From Burkholderiales bacterium UBA4615 (GTDB taxonomy: Bacteria; Pseudomonadota; Gammaproteobacteria; Burkholderiales; Burkholderiaceae_E), in the NCBI GenBank assembly GCA_002386465.1, contig DGIT01000140.1:94029-158028 (forward strand): a stretch of 64,000 bases of DNA, written 5' to 3'. The number at the start of each line of letters is the position of its first letter. Positions within the stretch are counted from its first letter, which is position 1. Below the pieces are notes generated by a model. It worked only from the letters and a program-made list of their open reading frames with translations. It did no database searches and had not been told where the DNA came from. Positions 39,181 through 48,488 of this stretch are shown here, in pieces. The position numbers and the translations under genes are program-made.

Positions 39181-40002
39181 TCAGGTCTGACAGTGGGCGC
39201 ACCAGTAGGTGGCGCGCTGCTGCTGGCGCAGCATCCGGATCGGGGCGGCACACACCCGGCACGGGTCACCGGCGCGGTCATACACGAAGCAGTCCAGCTG
39301 AAAGTAGCCGGTTTGTCCCTCACTGGACACGAAGTCACGCAGGGTGCTGCCTCCGGCGGCGATCGCTTCAGACAACGTGGCCCGGATGGCATCAGCGAGC
39401 CGATCGTAACGGGCGTGACTGATCCGCCCGGCAGCGGTGCTGGGGCGGATGCCGGCGCGAAACAGACTTTCGGACGCATAAATGTTGCCCACGCCCACCA
39501 CCACGCTGCCCGACAGCAGCAAGGACTTGATGGCCAGCTTGCGCCCGCGGGTCGCCTCAAAGAGCAGCCGCCCGTTGAATGCACTCGAGAACGGCTCAAC
39601 TCCGAGTGAGGCCAGCAGTGGATGTGTCTCGGGTGGGCCGGCCGACGCGGGATGCCACAGGAGCGCACCGAACCGACGCGGATCGTTGAGCCTCAGCAGC
39701 CCGCGATCGAACACCAGATCGAAGTGATCATGGGCACGCAAAGGCGCATCAACGGCTTTCCAGGAGAAGGTGCCGGACATGCCCAGGTGAACAATCAGCC
39801 AGCCGTTCTCGAACGCCAGAAGCAGGTATTTGCCGCGGCGCCCGACCTGCAGGAGCACACGGCGGGCAAGCATGTTCGGCAGATCGGCCGGGATCGGCCA
39901 GCGCAGCGCCGGCACCCTGACCGTGACGCCCTGCACCCGTCTGCCCGCCGCGCTGCCGGACAGACCGGCGCGCACCACTTCGACCTCGGGTAATTCAGGC
40001 AT
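39181..40002 (-). CDS. mutM: formamidopyrimidine-DNA glycosylase
   Basis: MutM (Fpg) excises 8-oxoguanine and ring-opened purines. The 273-residue protein begins [14 protein letters not shown], giving the catalytic Pro after Met removal and the conserved Glu; it has the H2TH region ([17 protein letters not shown]) and a C-terminal zinc finger C-x2-C...C-x2-C. It lies upstream of the GTPase and mutY, forming an oxidised-guanine repair set with a GTPase between. Confidence 0.97.
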   Translation of the reverse strand: MPELPEVEVVRAGLSGSAAGRRVQGVTVRVPALRWPIPADLPNMLARRVLLQVGRRGKYLLLAFENGWLIVHLGMSGTFSWKAVDAPLRAHDHFDLVFDRGLLRLNDPRRFGALLWHPASAGPPETHPLLASLGVEPFSSAFNGRLLFEATRGRKLAIKSLLLSGSVVVGVGNIYASESLFRAGIRPSTAAGRISHARYDRLADAIRATLSEAIAAGGSTLRDFVSSEGQTGYFQLDCFVYDRAGDPCRVCAAPIRMLRQQQRATYWCAHCQT

Positions 40003-40039
40003 GGATGCAATGCACGCTGGGCATAGGTCGCAAGCTCAA

Positions 40040-40068
40040 TTGCCGCGCAGTGTAATCCAGCCTAAGAT
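40040..40068 (+). promoter_or_regulatory. sigma-70-like promoter abutting the TPR lipoprotein start
   Basis: TTGCCG (40040-40045) and TAAGAT (40063-40068) are 17 bases apart. The start of transcription would fall about seven bases later, at 40075, which is the A of the ATG. No ribosome-binding site lies before that ATG, so the mRNA may be leaderless. Confidence 0.5.
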
Positions 40069-40074
40069 CGCCGG

Positions 40075-41949
40075 ATGAACTCCTCCAGCAGGCTTGCCGC
40101 AGCCATGATCGCTGTGGCCGTGGCCGGCTGCGCGACCCAGCCGGTCGTTGCGCCCTCGCCTTTCGCCAACCCTCCCGTTCTGCCCGCCGCCCGACCCGAG
40201 GCGCCCGTTGCGGACGTCCCTGCCACCTCAGCCGAGGTCGCGCCCGTGCCCGCCCCGGTCCCCACACCCGCCGCCGAGCCTGCGAAGGCCGCCGCTGCGC
40301 CCGGTCCTGCTGCGCCCGACGACGGCCCGCTGCCGCAGGTCGAACTCTCACCGCAGATCCTGTTTCAGCTGCTGGCAGCCGATCTGGCTGTGCAACGGGG
40401 TGAATCGGGCGCGGCCTGGTCCACTTACCATGCTGTCGCGCGTCAAACCCGCGACCCGCGCCTGGCCGCCCGTGCCACCGAAATTGCGCTCAACAACCGG
40501 GCCCTGTCCGAAGCCACGCGCTCGGCGCAACTGTGGACCGAGCTCGCCCCCAATTCGGCCAATGCCACGCAGACGCTGCAAACGCTGCTGGTCGCCGGCG
40601 GCAAATGGGCGGAGCTGGAACCGCTCTATGCCCAACGCCTCGCGAAGGCCCGCGCAGACGGCACGCTCAACGACACGTACGCGGGGCTGCAGCGCGCACT
40701 CCTGCGCAGCGCCGAGCGCACAGGCGCCTGGCAGATGCTTCAGCGGCTCAGTGAACCCGATCTGTCCGTAGCGCAGGCCCGTCTGGTACGGGCAGCCGTG
40801 GCATCGGCGGCCAATGACACCGCCGCTGCGCTGGTCGAATCACGCGAAGCCATGCGCCTGGCCCCCGACAACGAAGACGCCGTGATCAGCACCGCCCGGC
40901 TGTTGGCACAGTCGCAGGACATCCCACAGGCCATCAGCCTGCTCGACACCTATCTCTCGCGCCAGCCCAAGTCGCTTGAAGGTCGGTCGCTTTATGCGCG
41001 CCTGCTGCTGGCCTCGGGACAGTCCGAGCAGGCCCGTGCCCAGTTCGAACGTGCGCTCACAGACCACCCAGCCAATCCGTCGTTGCTGCTGGCGCTGGCG
41101 CAGGTCTCCTTGCAGGACAAGCAACCTGGTGCAGCCCGCACGTATCTGCAGCGCCTGCTCGATCTGCCGAAAATCTCTCCGCGTGAGCGCAACCAGGGTC
41201 TGATGCTGATGGCCCAGGCGGCCGCCGATGCCGGCCAGGCCGACGAAGCGCAGCGGTGGCTGGCGCAGGTGCCGCGCGGCGAAGACTTTGTGATCGCCAC
41301 CTCGCGCCGGGCGCTGCTGCTGGGCAAGTCGGGGCAACTGGACGCTGCACGCGAGCTGCTGCGCAACACTGAAGTCACCAGCACGCGCGAGCGCCTGCAA
41401 CTGATCTCGGCCGAAGCGCAATTGCTGCGTGAAGCAGGACGGTCCCAGGAGGCCTTCGAGCTGCTCGATCGCAACGTGCAAATCTACCCCGATCAGCCCG
41501 ATCTGCTCTACGACCACGGCATGGCTGCAGAGCGCGTCGACCGGATGGTCGACATGGAACGCTCGATGCGCCGAATCATCGAGATGCGGCCCGACAGCGC
41601 CCATGCCTACAACGCGCTCGGCTATTCGCTGGCCGATCGCAACCAGCGCCTGGACGAAGCCCGCACGCTGATCGAAAAGGCCCTCTCGCTGTCACCCGAC
41701 GATGCCCACATCCTCGACAGCATGGGCTGGGTGCTGTTTCGTCAAAAAGACCTCGAAGGTGCGCTCAGGTATCTGAACCGCGCCTGGTCGCTCAGCCAGG
41801 AAGCCGATATCGGCGCCCATCTGGGTGAAGTGCTGTGGGTGACCGGCCGGCAGGACGAAGCCCGCAGCTTGTGGCGCGAAGTGAACAAGCGTGATCCCGC
41901 CAACACCACCCTGCGCGAGACACTCACCCGGCTGAATGTGGCGCTCTGA
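40075..41949 (+). CDS. TPR-repeat lipoprotein
   Basis: A 624-residue lipoprotein. The signal ends in AVAVAGC with lipidated C19, followed by an Ala/Pro-rich linker to about residue 80. The rest is helical repeats of the TPR type, clearest at LEGRSLYARLLLASGQSEQARAQFERAL and near the C-terminus (AYNALGYSLADRNQRLDEARTLIEKAL). It is directly upstream of lolB with its stop overlapping the lolB start, the usual betaproteobacterial arrangement. The role is probably in outer-membrane assembly or protein contacts; not shown. Confidence 0.88.
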   Translation: MNSSSRLAAAMIAVAVAGCATQPVVAPSPFANPPVLPAARPEAPVADVPATSAEVAPVPAPVPTPAAEPAKAAAAPGPAAPDDGPLPQVELSPQILFQLLAADLAVQRGESGAAWSTYHAVARQTRDPRLAARATEIALNNRALSEATRSAQLWTELAPNSANATQTLQTLLVAGGKWAELEPLYAQRLAKARADGTLNDTYAGLQRALLRSAERTGAWQMLQRLSEPDLSVAQARLVRAAVASAANDTAAALVESREAMRLAPDNEDAVISTARLLAQSQDIPQAISLLDTYLSRQPKSLEGRSLYARLLLASGQSEQARAQFERALTDHPANPSLLLALAQVSLQDKQPGAARTYLQRLLDLPKISPRERNQGLMLMAQAAADAGQADEAQRWLAQVPRGEDFVIATSRRALLLGKSGQLDAARELLRNTEVTSTRERLQLISAEAQLLREAGRSQEAFELLDRNVQIYPDQPDLLYDHGMAAERVDRMVDMERSMRRIIEMRPDSAHAYNALGYSLADRNQRLDEARTLIEKALSLSPDDAHILDSMGWVLFRQKDLEGALRYLNRAWSLSQEADIGAHLGEVLWVTGRQDEARSLWREVNKRDPANTTLRETLTRLNVAL

Positions 41950-42556
41950 GGACGCATCCACCAGCGCGGTGGGCCTGGCCCGGCGCTCTGCCCTGCGTAC
42001 AGCCAGGCGTGCAGCGCTTTGTGCGCTGCTGGGCGCCACCCTGCTGGTCGGCTGCGCCTCGCCCACGCCTCCAGTAGTCTCAGGCGGGCCCACCGACCTG
42101 CGCGAGTGGTCCGGCCGATTCGCGGTATCGCTCAAACCCGAGGGCACCGATAGCCGCGAAGAAGGCGGCGGCGGGCGGTTCATGCTCACCCGCGTGGCTT
42201 CTGAGCCCAAAGCATCACTGGAGCTCCAGCTGCTGTCTCCCTTCGGGCAGGTCATGGCCAGCGGGCAGCGGCGGCCTGACGGGCGCGCCACGCTGACCCT
42301 GGCCAACGGCAGCATGCTCCAGGCAGCCTCGCTCGATGCCGTGATCGAACAGGCACTCGGCTGGTCGCTCCCGGTGGAGCGCCTGACCGACTGGCTCGAC
42401 GACCGCTTTGAAGAAGTCGTGTCCCGCGATGCTCAGGGGCAGGTCGTGTCAGCGCGCGACAGCGGCTGGCGCATCCTGCGCGAGCCGCGCCGCTGGGAGC
42501 TTGAACGCAGCCAGCCCACCGGACGGCTGCGGGTCATCCTTGTTCTGGACAGGTAG
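41936..42556 (+). CDS. lolB: outer-membrane lipoprotein insertion protein LolB
   Basis: LolB accepts lipoproteins from LolA and inserts them in the outer membrane. The 206-residue precursor has a lipobox LLVGC (C40) and the LolB fold: LREWSGRFAVSL, ASLELQLLSPFGQVMA and the late GWSLPVERLTDWL. The ATG at 41936 overlaps the upstream gene by 14 bases; an in-frame GTG at 41969 would give a more usual signal peptide. It lies four bases before ispE. Confidence 0.92.
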   Translation: MWRSEDASTSAVGLARRSALRTARRAALCALLGATLLVGCASPTPPVVSGGPTDLREWSGRFAVSLKPEGTDSREEGGGGRFMLTRVASEPKASLELQLLSPFGQVMASGQRRPDGRATLTLANGSMLQAASLDAVIEQALGWSLPVERLTDWLDDRFEEVVSRDAQGQVVSARDSGWRILREPRRWELERSQPTGRLRVILVLDR

Positions 42557-42560
42557 GCCC

Positions 42561-43448
42561 ATGACACCTGCGGAAATCCACGATGCCCCGGCACCAGCCA
42601 AGCTCAACCTTTTTTTGCATGTCACCGGCCGGCGCGCCGACGGCTACCACGAGCTCGAAACCGCCTTTCAGCTGATCGACCTGCAAGACCGCGTACATCT
42701 GCGCCGTCGCGACGACGGGCAGATCACCCGCCTTAACCCGCTGCCCGATGTCCCCCCCGAGCAGGACCTCACCGTCCGGGCGGCCAGACTGCTGCAGCAA
42801 CGGGGGGCGACCGGGTTCGGGGTCGACATCGGGCTGGACAAGCAGATTCCGATGGGCGGAGGCCTGGGCGGTGGCAGTTCGGACGCCGCCACGGTCCTGT
42901 TGGCACTCAATCGGCTCTGGGGCCTGGACAGACCGCAGGCCGAACTGGCCGAGCTGGGACTGGGACTGGGGGCCGATGTGCCGTTTTTCATCTTCGGACG
43001 CACCGCTCTGGCACGTGGCGTGGGCGAACAGCTTGAGCCGATCGAGCTGCCGCAGCGGTCCTTCGTGGTGATTGCGCCCCCGGTCGCCGTCCCGACGGCT
43101 AGCGTCTTTGGCGCTGCGGATTTGACACGGAACACGCCGCCCCTCAAAATCGACGGTTCTCTGGATGAGCGGATCTGGCAGGGTCACAACGATCTGCAGC
43201 CGGTTGTCCTGAGGCGGTATCCGGCGGTGGCGTCGGCGCTCGCGGTCCTTTCAGACGCAGCGCGCTCGGCGGGGGTCAATCCCACACATGCCCGGATGTC
43301 GGGGTCGGGCGCTTGCGTATTTTGCCCGGCACCGTCGCATGCCATCGCAGACCGCATCGCGCAGCATGTTGCCAGGTTCGAAGTCGGGGCGGTTCGTGTG
43401 TGTCGCGGGCTGTCCAGACATCCGTTGGGGAGTCGCCAAGTTGGTTAA
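42561..43448 (+). CDS. ispE: 4-diphosphocytidyl-2-C-methyl-D-erythritol kinase
   Basis: IspE is the GHMP kinase of the MEP isoprenoid pathway. The 295-residue protein has [23 protein letters not shown] with the catalytic Lys, the phosphate loop [20 protein letters not shown] and the C-terminal MSGSGACVF. The stop (43446-43448) lies 23 bases inside the tRNA-Gln gene, so the last seven codons are tRNA sequence. This is seen directly in the sequence. Confidence 0.96.
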   Translation: MTPAEIHDAPAPAKLNLFLHVTGRRADGYHELETAFQLIDLQDRVHLRRRDDGQITRLNPLPDVPPEQDLTVRAARLLQQRGATGFGVDIGLDKQIPMGGGLGGGSSDAATVLLALNRLWGLDRPQAELAELGLGLGADVPFFIFGRTALARGVGEQLEPIELPQRSFVVIAPPVAVPTASVFGAADLTRNTPPLKIDGSLDERIWQGHNDLQPVVLRRYPAVASALAVLSDAARSAGVNPTHARMSGSGACVFCPAPSHAIADRIAQHVARFEVGAVRVCRGLSRHPLGSRQVG

Positions 43449-43499
43449 GGCACCGGATTTTGATTCCGGCATGCGAGGGTTCGAGTCCTTCCTCCCCAG
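43426..43499 (+). tRNA. tRNA-Gln (anticodon TTG)
   Basis: A complete cloverleaf: acceptor arm TGGGGAG (43426-43432) pairs with CTCCCCA (43492-43498) with G as discriminator, the D arm GCCAAGTTGGTTAAGGC, the anticodon loop TTTTGAT with TTG, and the T arm GAGGG-TTCGAGT-CCTTC with one G-T pair. No CCA end is encoded. It follows ispE and precedes prs, the conserved place for tRNA-Gln in Burkholderiales. Confidence 0.97.
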
Positions 43500-43522
43500 C
43501 CCCCTTCTTCACGCAAGCACTC

Positions 43523-44509
43523 ATGCCTCCGTCCAATACCATGCAGCGTGATGCACTCCACCCGGAAGGCCTCATGGTCTTCACCGGCAACGCCATTCCG
43601 CTGCTGGCCAGCGCCGTGGCCGAGCACCTGGGCATCGGGTTGGGCAAGGCCACCGTCGGTCGTTTCTCCGACGGCGAAGTCATGGTCGAGATTCTCGAAA
43701 ACGTCCGCGGCAAGGATGTGTTCGTCCTGCAGTCCACCTGCGCGCCGACCAACGACAATCTGATGGAACTCATGGTCATGGTCGATGCGCTCAAGCGCGC
43801 CTCGGCCGGTCGCATCACCGCCGCACTGCCCTACTTCGGCTATGCCCGCCAGGACCGCCGGGTACGCTCCTCGCGGGTCGCCATCAGCGCCAAGGTCGTG
43901 GCCAACATGCTTGAAGTGGCCGGCGTCGACCGTGTGCTGACCATGGATCTGCATGCCGATCAGATCCAGGGCTTCTTCGATATCCCGGTCGACAACATCT
44001 ATGCCGCACCAGTGCTGCTGGCCGACGTGGCCAGCCGCAAGCTCCAGGATCCGATCGTGGTCTCGCCCGACGTGGGTGGTGTGGTGCGCGCACGGGCATT
44101 GGCCAAGCGCCTGGACACCGATCTGGCGATCATCGACAAACGCCGTCCCAAGGCGAATGTCTCCGAGGTCATGAACATCATCGGCGAAGTCCGCGGGCGC
44201 ACCTGCGTGATCATGGACGACATGGTCGACACCGCCGGTACGCTCACCAAAGCGGCCGATGCCCTGAAAGAACGGGGCGCCACGCGAGTACTCGCGTACT
44301 GCACGCATCCGGTGCTTTCGGGCAACGCCGTCGAACGCGTCGACCGTTCCGCGCTCGACGAGCTCGTGGTCACCGACTCCATCCCACTGTCACTGGCCGG
44401 CCAGGCCAGCGACAAAATCCGTGTCATCAGCTGTGCGCAAATGCTCTCAGAGACCATCCTGCGCATCAACCGCGCCGACTCGGTGTCGTCTTTGTTCGTC
44501 GACGAGTAG
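43523..44509 (+). CDS. prs: ribose-phosphate pyrophosphokinase
   Basis: Prs makes PRPP for nucleotides, histidine and tryptophan. The product has [22 protein letters not shown], the ATP-binding [10 protein letters not shown] and [26 protein letters not shown] and the PRPP loop [13 protein letters not shown] 43523 gives 328 residues; ATG at 43541 is also possible. It lies 24 bases after tRNA-Gln. PRPP supply ties it to HisG and HisE in the same window. Confidence 0.96.
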   Translation: MPPSNTMQRDALHPEGLMVFTGNAIPLLASAVAEHLGIGLGKATVGRFSDGEVMVEILENVRGKDVFVLQSTCAPTNDNLMELMVMVDALKRASAGRITAALPYFGYARQDRRVRSSRVAISAKVVANMLEVAGVDRVLTMDLHADQIQGFFDIPVDNIYAAPVLLADVASRKLQDPIVVSPDVGGVVRARALAKRLDTDLAIIDKRRPKANVSEVMNIIGEVRGRTCVIMDDMVDTAGTLTKAADALKERGATRVLAYCTHPVLSGNAVERVDRSALDELVVTDSIPLSLAGQASDKIRVISCAQMLSETILRINRADSVSSLFVDE

Positions 44510-44531
44510 TTCATCGACGAGCCACCCCATT

Positions 44532-44595
44532 CCCCGCAGTGTGCGGGGTGAAATCGCCGCCCTCGTGCGGCACAGGTCCTTGCCTTCGGGCAGGG
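44532..44595 (+). promoter_or_regulatory. three consecutive hairpins in the prs-rplY leader
   Basis: Three stems follow one another: 44532-44538/44542-44548 (7 bp, CCCCGCA), 44556-44560/44567-44571 (5 bp, GCCGC), and 44578-44584/44589-44595 (7 bp with one G-T pair, closed by a UUCG tetraloop). No T tract follows any of them. They fill the gap before rplY and may end the prs transcript, protect mRNA ends or regulate L25 synthesis. Confidence 0.55.
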
Positions 44596-44650
44596 TTGAA
44601 ATGCCTGGCGCTCTGGTCGCGGAGCCCAGGAACTTTAGAAAGGAACTGCG

Positions 44651-45304
44651 ATGAAAGTAATCGCTACAGCACGTACTGCGCAAGGATCGGGTGCGAGCCG
44701 CCGACTGCGCCGAGCCGCCAAGGTCCCGGGCATCATTTATGGTGGCAGCACCCAGCCCACGGCCATCGAGCTCGACCACAACCCGCTCTACCATTCGCTG
44801 CGCGTCGAGGCTTTCCACTCGTCCCTGCTCGAAATGGAACTGGACGGCAAGAACGAACAGGTGCTGCTGCGTGACGTGCAGTGGCATGCCTACAAACCGC
44901 AAGTGCTGCACATTGACTTCCAGCGTGTCGAGGCCGACACCCGGATTCACATGAAGGTGCCGCTGCACTTCACACATCAGGACATCTCGCCTGCTGTGAA
45001 GGTGTCGGGCGCCATCGTGAGCCATGTACTCACCGAGATCGATATCACCTGCCTTGCGGCCCAGCTGCCCAAGTACATTGAGGTCGATCTGTCAGGACTG
45101 ACTGCCGGCCATCCGCTGCACCTGTCGTCAGTCAAGCTGCCCGAGGGCGTCAAGCCCGTGGTGCATGGCCGCGATACCGACCCGGTGCTGGTCGTGGCAA
45201 CGGTCAAGGGTGGCGGTGAAGCTGAAGAGCCGGCCGCCGCTGCTGCGAAGGCTGCTCCTGCTGCCAAAGCTGCGCCCGCAGCCAAGCCCGCCGGCAAGAA
45301 GTAA
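44651..45304 (+). CDS. rplY: 50S ribosomal protein L25/general stress protein Ctc
   Basis: The long (Ctc-type) L25 that binds 5S rRNA, 217 residues. The N-terminal L25 domain (ARTAQGSGASRRLRRAAKVPGIIYGG) and the C-terminal TL5 domain (PLHFTHQDISPAVKVSGAIVSHVLTEIDI) are both seen, followed by an Ala/Lys/Pro tail. AAGGAACTGCG precedes the ATG. It is between prs and pth, the standard order. Confidence 0.96.
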   Translation: MKVIATARTAQGSGASRRLRRAAKVPGIIYGGSTQPTAIELDHNPLYHSLRVEAFHSSLLEMELDGKNEQVLLRDVQWHAYKPQVLHIDFQRVEADTRIHMKVPLHFTHQDISPAVKVSGAIVSHVLTEIDITCLAAQLPKYIEVDLSGLTAGHPLHLSSVKLPEGVKPVVHGRDTDPVLVVATVKGGGEAEEPAAAAAKAAPAAKAAPAAKPAGKK

Positions 45305-45340
45305 CCGCTTGGGGCCTGTGCGCCCTCATTCAAGCGCCTG

Positions 45341-45359
45341 CAATCAAGCGGCTTGATTG
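45341..45359 (+). other. 8-bp hairpin between rplY and pth
   Basis: CAATCAAG-CGG-CTTGATTG forms a perfect 8-bp stem with a 3-base loop in the 119-base gap. There is no T tract, so it is not a standard terminator. An RNA-processing or protective role is possible. Confidence 0.4.
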
Positions 45360-45423
45360 AGTGCGTTCCTGCTGTGTCCGGGGACATTCGTCCTCTGGCA
45401 CAGCCCCTCGCCCGATTCGATCC

Positions 45424-46020
45424 ATGACCACGATCCGGCTGATCGCAGGCCTGGGCAACCCGGGCACCGAACACGAAACCGACCGGCACAATGCCGGGTT
45501 CTGGTTCGTCGACCGCATCGCTCGGGCACACGGAGCCACCTGGCGCAGTGAGTCGCGGTTTCACGGCGACGTGGCGCGTGCCCAGATCGGCAGCACGGAT
45601 GTCTGGCTGCTCAAGCCCACCACCTACATGAACCGCTCAGGGCAGTCGGTATCATCGCTTGCACGCTTTTACCGCATCAGTCCGGCCGAAATACTCGTTG
45701 CCCACGACGAACTCGACCTCCCCCCTGGCACGGTCCGACTGAAACTCGGTGGGGGCAGTGGCGGGCACAACGGACTCAAGGACATTTCCGCTGCGATGGG
45801 CGGGCCGCAATACTGGCGGCTGCGCATCGGCATCGGGCATCCGCGCGACCTTTACCCGGGGCGCGAAGTGATCGACTTCGTGCTGGCAAGACCTTCGCGG
45901 GAAGAGCAGCAGTCGATCGACACCCGCATGGAGCTCGCGCTGGATCAGGTCCCAGCCTTGACGCAAGGCCATTTCGAGCGGGCAGGCCAGCGTCTGCATA
46001 CCCAAGCTCGCACTTCATGA
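45424..46020 (+). CDS. pth: peptidyl-tRNA hydrolase
   Basis: Pth frees tRNA from prematurely released peptidyl-tRNA. The 198-residue protein has AGLGNPGTEHE, the catalytic His in DRHNAGFWFVD, KPTTYMNRSG, HDELDLPPG and GHNGLKD. ATG 45424 matches the universal N-terminus. Confidence 0.97.
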   Translation: MTTIRLIAGLGNPGTEHETDRHNAGFWFVDRIARAHGATWRSESRFHGDVARAQIGSTDVWLLKPTTYMNRSGQSVSSLARFYRISPAEILVAHDELDLPPGTVRLKLGGGSGGHNGLKDISAAMGGPQYWRLRIGIGHPRDLYPGREVIDFVLARPSREEQQSIDTRMELALDQVPALTQGHFERAGQRLHTQARTS

Positions 46021-46060
46021 CTGGCACGGCGGAGCGCGCCGGCATCGCTCTGGCAGCCTG

Positions 46061-47182
46061 ATGCGCACCCTACGCGCACTGAGGCTGCTGGCGGGGCCTG
46101 CTGCGCGCATGCAAATCGCCCGGCACGGACTGCAGCCACAGGATGTGGCTGGTGTCGCGGCTGCCGCAGGCGGGCCGAAAGGCCTGGCCTTCCTGCACCT
46201 GGACACCTGGCTCTTTGGTGAATGGTTGGCGCAGTCAGAGCGGCCACGCCTGCTGGCCGGCGCATCCATCGGCGCCTGGCGAATGGCTGCCGCGGTACAC
46301 CCCGACGGTCCTGCCGCCACCGCTCGGCTGGGCGAGGCCTATCTCGAATGTCAGCGCTATCGCCTTCAGCCTCCCACGCATGAGGTCTCGCAGGCCTGCG
46401 CCCAGGTGGTCGATGCCATGCTCGGCCCGGTGCCCGCCTTCATCAATGGTGCGTCCCGCAGCCATACCCTGGCGGTCATCACGGCCCGCGCCCGCGGCGC
46501 GCTCTCGCGTGATGCACGCAAGCGCGACTTCATCCGCCCGGCGCTCGCCAATCTGATCTCGCGCAATCGGCTCGGGGCGCATCTGCAGCGGGTCGTGTTC
46601 GAGCATCGCGGCGCTGCCAACCCGCTTGAAGTGCCTTCAGGCGCAGGGCTGAAAGAGCTCATTGCCTCCGACAACGATCCCTTCGACACCGTGCAGGTGC
46701 CACTGCACGCACACAATGTCGCCCAGGCACTTCTGGCGTCGGGCAGTATTCCGCTGGTGGCACAGGCCGTGGTCAATCCTGCCGACGCGCCCACAGGGCA
46801 GTACTGGGATGGCGGGCTGATCGACTATCACCTGTTGCTCAACTGGAGCCGTCTGGACGGGCTTGTGCTGTATCCGCACTTTGCGCCGTACCTCACTGCA
46901 GGCTGGCTCGACAAATCTCTGCCCTGGCGGCGCGCGGCCCAACGCGGCGCCTCAGCCGCGCTCAGTCGCATGGTGCTCGCCGTGCCCTCGCCAGAGTTGC
47001 TCGCGAAGCTGCCGGGCGGAAAACTGCCTGATCGCCGCGATTTTCATGTGCACGGCCTGGACCATGACCGCCGTATTCGACGGTGGCGTCAGGCCATGGC
47101 CGAATGTGAAGCGATGGTCGATGACCTCGCCGGGTTCATCCGGCATCCCGACCCATCCCGGCTGGAGCCACTCGAAGCATGA
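46061..47182 (+). CDS. patatin-like phospholipase family protein
   Basis: A 373-residue patatin-type acyl hydrolase. The oxyanion loop is AAAGGPKGLA, the nucleophile elbow is GASIGAW (G-x-S-x-G) and the Asp of the dyad is in WDGGLIDYH. No signal peptide is seen, so it is likely cytoplasmic or on the inner face of the membrane. The start overlaps nothing; its stop overlaps the next gene by four bases, so the two are translated together. Substrate unknown. Confidence 0.87.
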   Translation: MRTLRALRLLAGPAARMQIARHGLQPQDVAGVAAAAGGPKGLAFLHLDTWLFGEWLAQSERPRLLAGASIGAWRMAAAVHPDGPAATARLGEAYLECQRYRLQPPTHEVSQACAQVVDAMLGPVPAFINGASRSHTLAVITARARGALSRDARKRDFIRPALANLISRNRLGAHLQRVVFEHRGAANPLEVPSGAGLKELIASDNDPFDTVQVPLHAHNVAQALLASGSIPLVAQAVVNPADAPTGQYWDGGLIDYHLLLNWSRLDGLVLYPHFAPYLTAGWLDKSLPWRRAAQRGASAALSRMVLAVPSPELLAKLPGGKLPDRRDFHVHGLDHDRRIRRWRQAMAECEAMVDDLAGFIRHPDPSRLEPLEA

Positions 47183-48381
47183 GGCGCACGCGCGGCAAAG
47201 CCTCGGGCCGATGGCATCTCATCGATCTCGCCATCGTGGCAATCGCAGCAGGCATCGTCTATGCGAGCCTGGCGCGCCCCGGACGGATCGACTGCGCTCA
47301 CGCTCTCTCCGGGCTGCTGCGCGAATCGGTGCACGTGTCCGGCTCAGATCTGATCGGCAATGTGTTCGCCTACCTCCTGCTGGGTGGCGCGCTCGGATTG
47401 GCATGGCGCAGGCGCTCAGCGAGTGCGCTGGCAGGGGCAAGGCTGCGCGCGGGCCTGAGCGCCGTGGCCCTGTGCGCCCTGCTCTCCTTTTTGATGGAAG
47501 CAGCGCAAGCCTGCATGAGTGGCCGCGTGTCTTCGGGCATCGACCTGATCAACAACACGCTGGGCGCTGCGCTCGGCTGGCTAAGTGCGGTCTACCTTGC
47601 GCCGCTATGGCCGCGTGTGGCGCGCGCGCTTGCGCCCACTGCGCCCCAGCAGCGCATGCTCGCTGTGGTGGCACTGGCTGCACTCGCCTGGCTGGCTGCG
47701 CGCAGCGCGCCCTGGCTGCCACGGCTCGAGTTGCATGCCGCACGTGCGCGTGCAGTCGAAATGGCCCACATGATGGGTGCCCTTACGCTGCCGCAGCCCG
47801 CTTCATTCGCACGCGACGCCACGCAGTTCCTGGCACTCACCCTGGGTCTGACGCTGCCATGGCAGACCCGATGGCCGGCGGTCATGGCCATCACCCTGGC
47901 CGTGGGCAGTGCGCTTGCGGCCAGCCTGGTGGTGGCACGGCCCGCACTGGGCTACACCGCCTGGTGGGCCTTGCCCGCTGCGGGTCTGCTGGCCGTCGGC
48001 TTGTCCGGCCTCACAGCCCGGGTGCGCGGTGTGCTCATCCTGATCGTCGCCCTGGTGGCCGTGATGATGTTCGAACTGCGCCCGGGCACAGGGCCTGCGC
48101 GCGAGTTCAGCTGGCGCCTGCTCGTCCTGCACGGGAACGCGATCGCGGGCATGCAGACGGCCGCCTTTTTCGTGTGGTTCGGCATGACGTTCGCCGCGGC
48201 CGGTCGGGTCGTGGGTGGCCCGATGTGGCTGTGGGTTGCCTTGTCCCCGGTGCTGCTGGGCGCCCTCGAATGGCTGCAGACATTCACACCCGGACGCACA
48301 CCCGATCTGTCTCCTCCAGTGCTGGGGTGCGCGGGCGCGGCGCTTGCGGCGGGGCTCTTGAGTTCGAGCAAGGGGCGCTGA
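47179..48381 (+). CDS. VanZ-like multi-pass membrane protein
   Basis: A 400-residue protein with about ten hydrophobic helices. The first 150 residues look like a VanZ domain: DLIGNVFAYLLLGGALGLAW, then FLMEAAQACMSGRVSSGIDLINNTLGAALGW. A second half of further helices has no recognised function and ends in a repeat of the same idea (GALEWLQTFTPGRTPDLSPPVLGCAGAALAAG), suggesting internal duplication. It overlaps the patatin-like gene (ATGA). Role unknown; VanZ confers low-level teicoplanin resistance in enterococci, but most relatives do not. Confidence 0.75.
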   Translation: MRRTRGKASGRWHLIDLAIVAIAAGIVYASLARPGRIDCAHALSGLLRESVHVSGSDLIGNVFAYLLLGGALGLAWRRRSASALAGARLRAGLSAVALCALLSFLMEAAQACMSGRVSSGIDLINNTLGAALGWLSAVYLAPLWPRVARALAPTAPQQRMLAVVALAALAWLAARSAPWLPRLELHAARARAVEMAHMMGALTLPQPASFARDATQFLALTLGLTLPWQTRWPAVMAITLAVGSALAASLVVARPALGYTAWWALPAAGLLAVGLSGLTARVRGVLILIVALVAVMMFELRPGTGPAREFSWRLLVLHGNAIAGMQTAAFFVWFGMTFAAAGRVVGGPMWLWVALSPVLLGALEWLQTFTPGRTPDLSPPVLGCAGAALAAGLLSSSKGR

Positions 48382-48488
48382 GTGCAGGTGCTCTCACTGC
48401 GGTGGCCCGATTCGCCTTCCCGCTGCACCGGGGCGCGATCGAAACCCGCTCGTCGTACACTCACCGGCCTCAAACCCTCACTTCCGAC

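Noticed and set aside
45341..45359. rplY terminator
   Set aside because: A strong stem but no U tract, so kept only as an unassigned hairpin.
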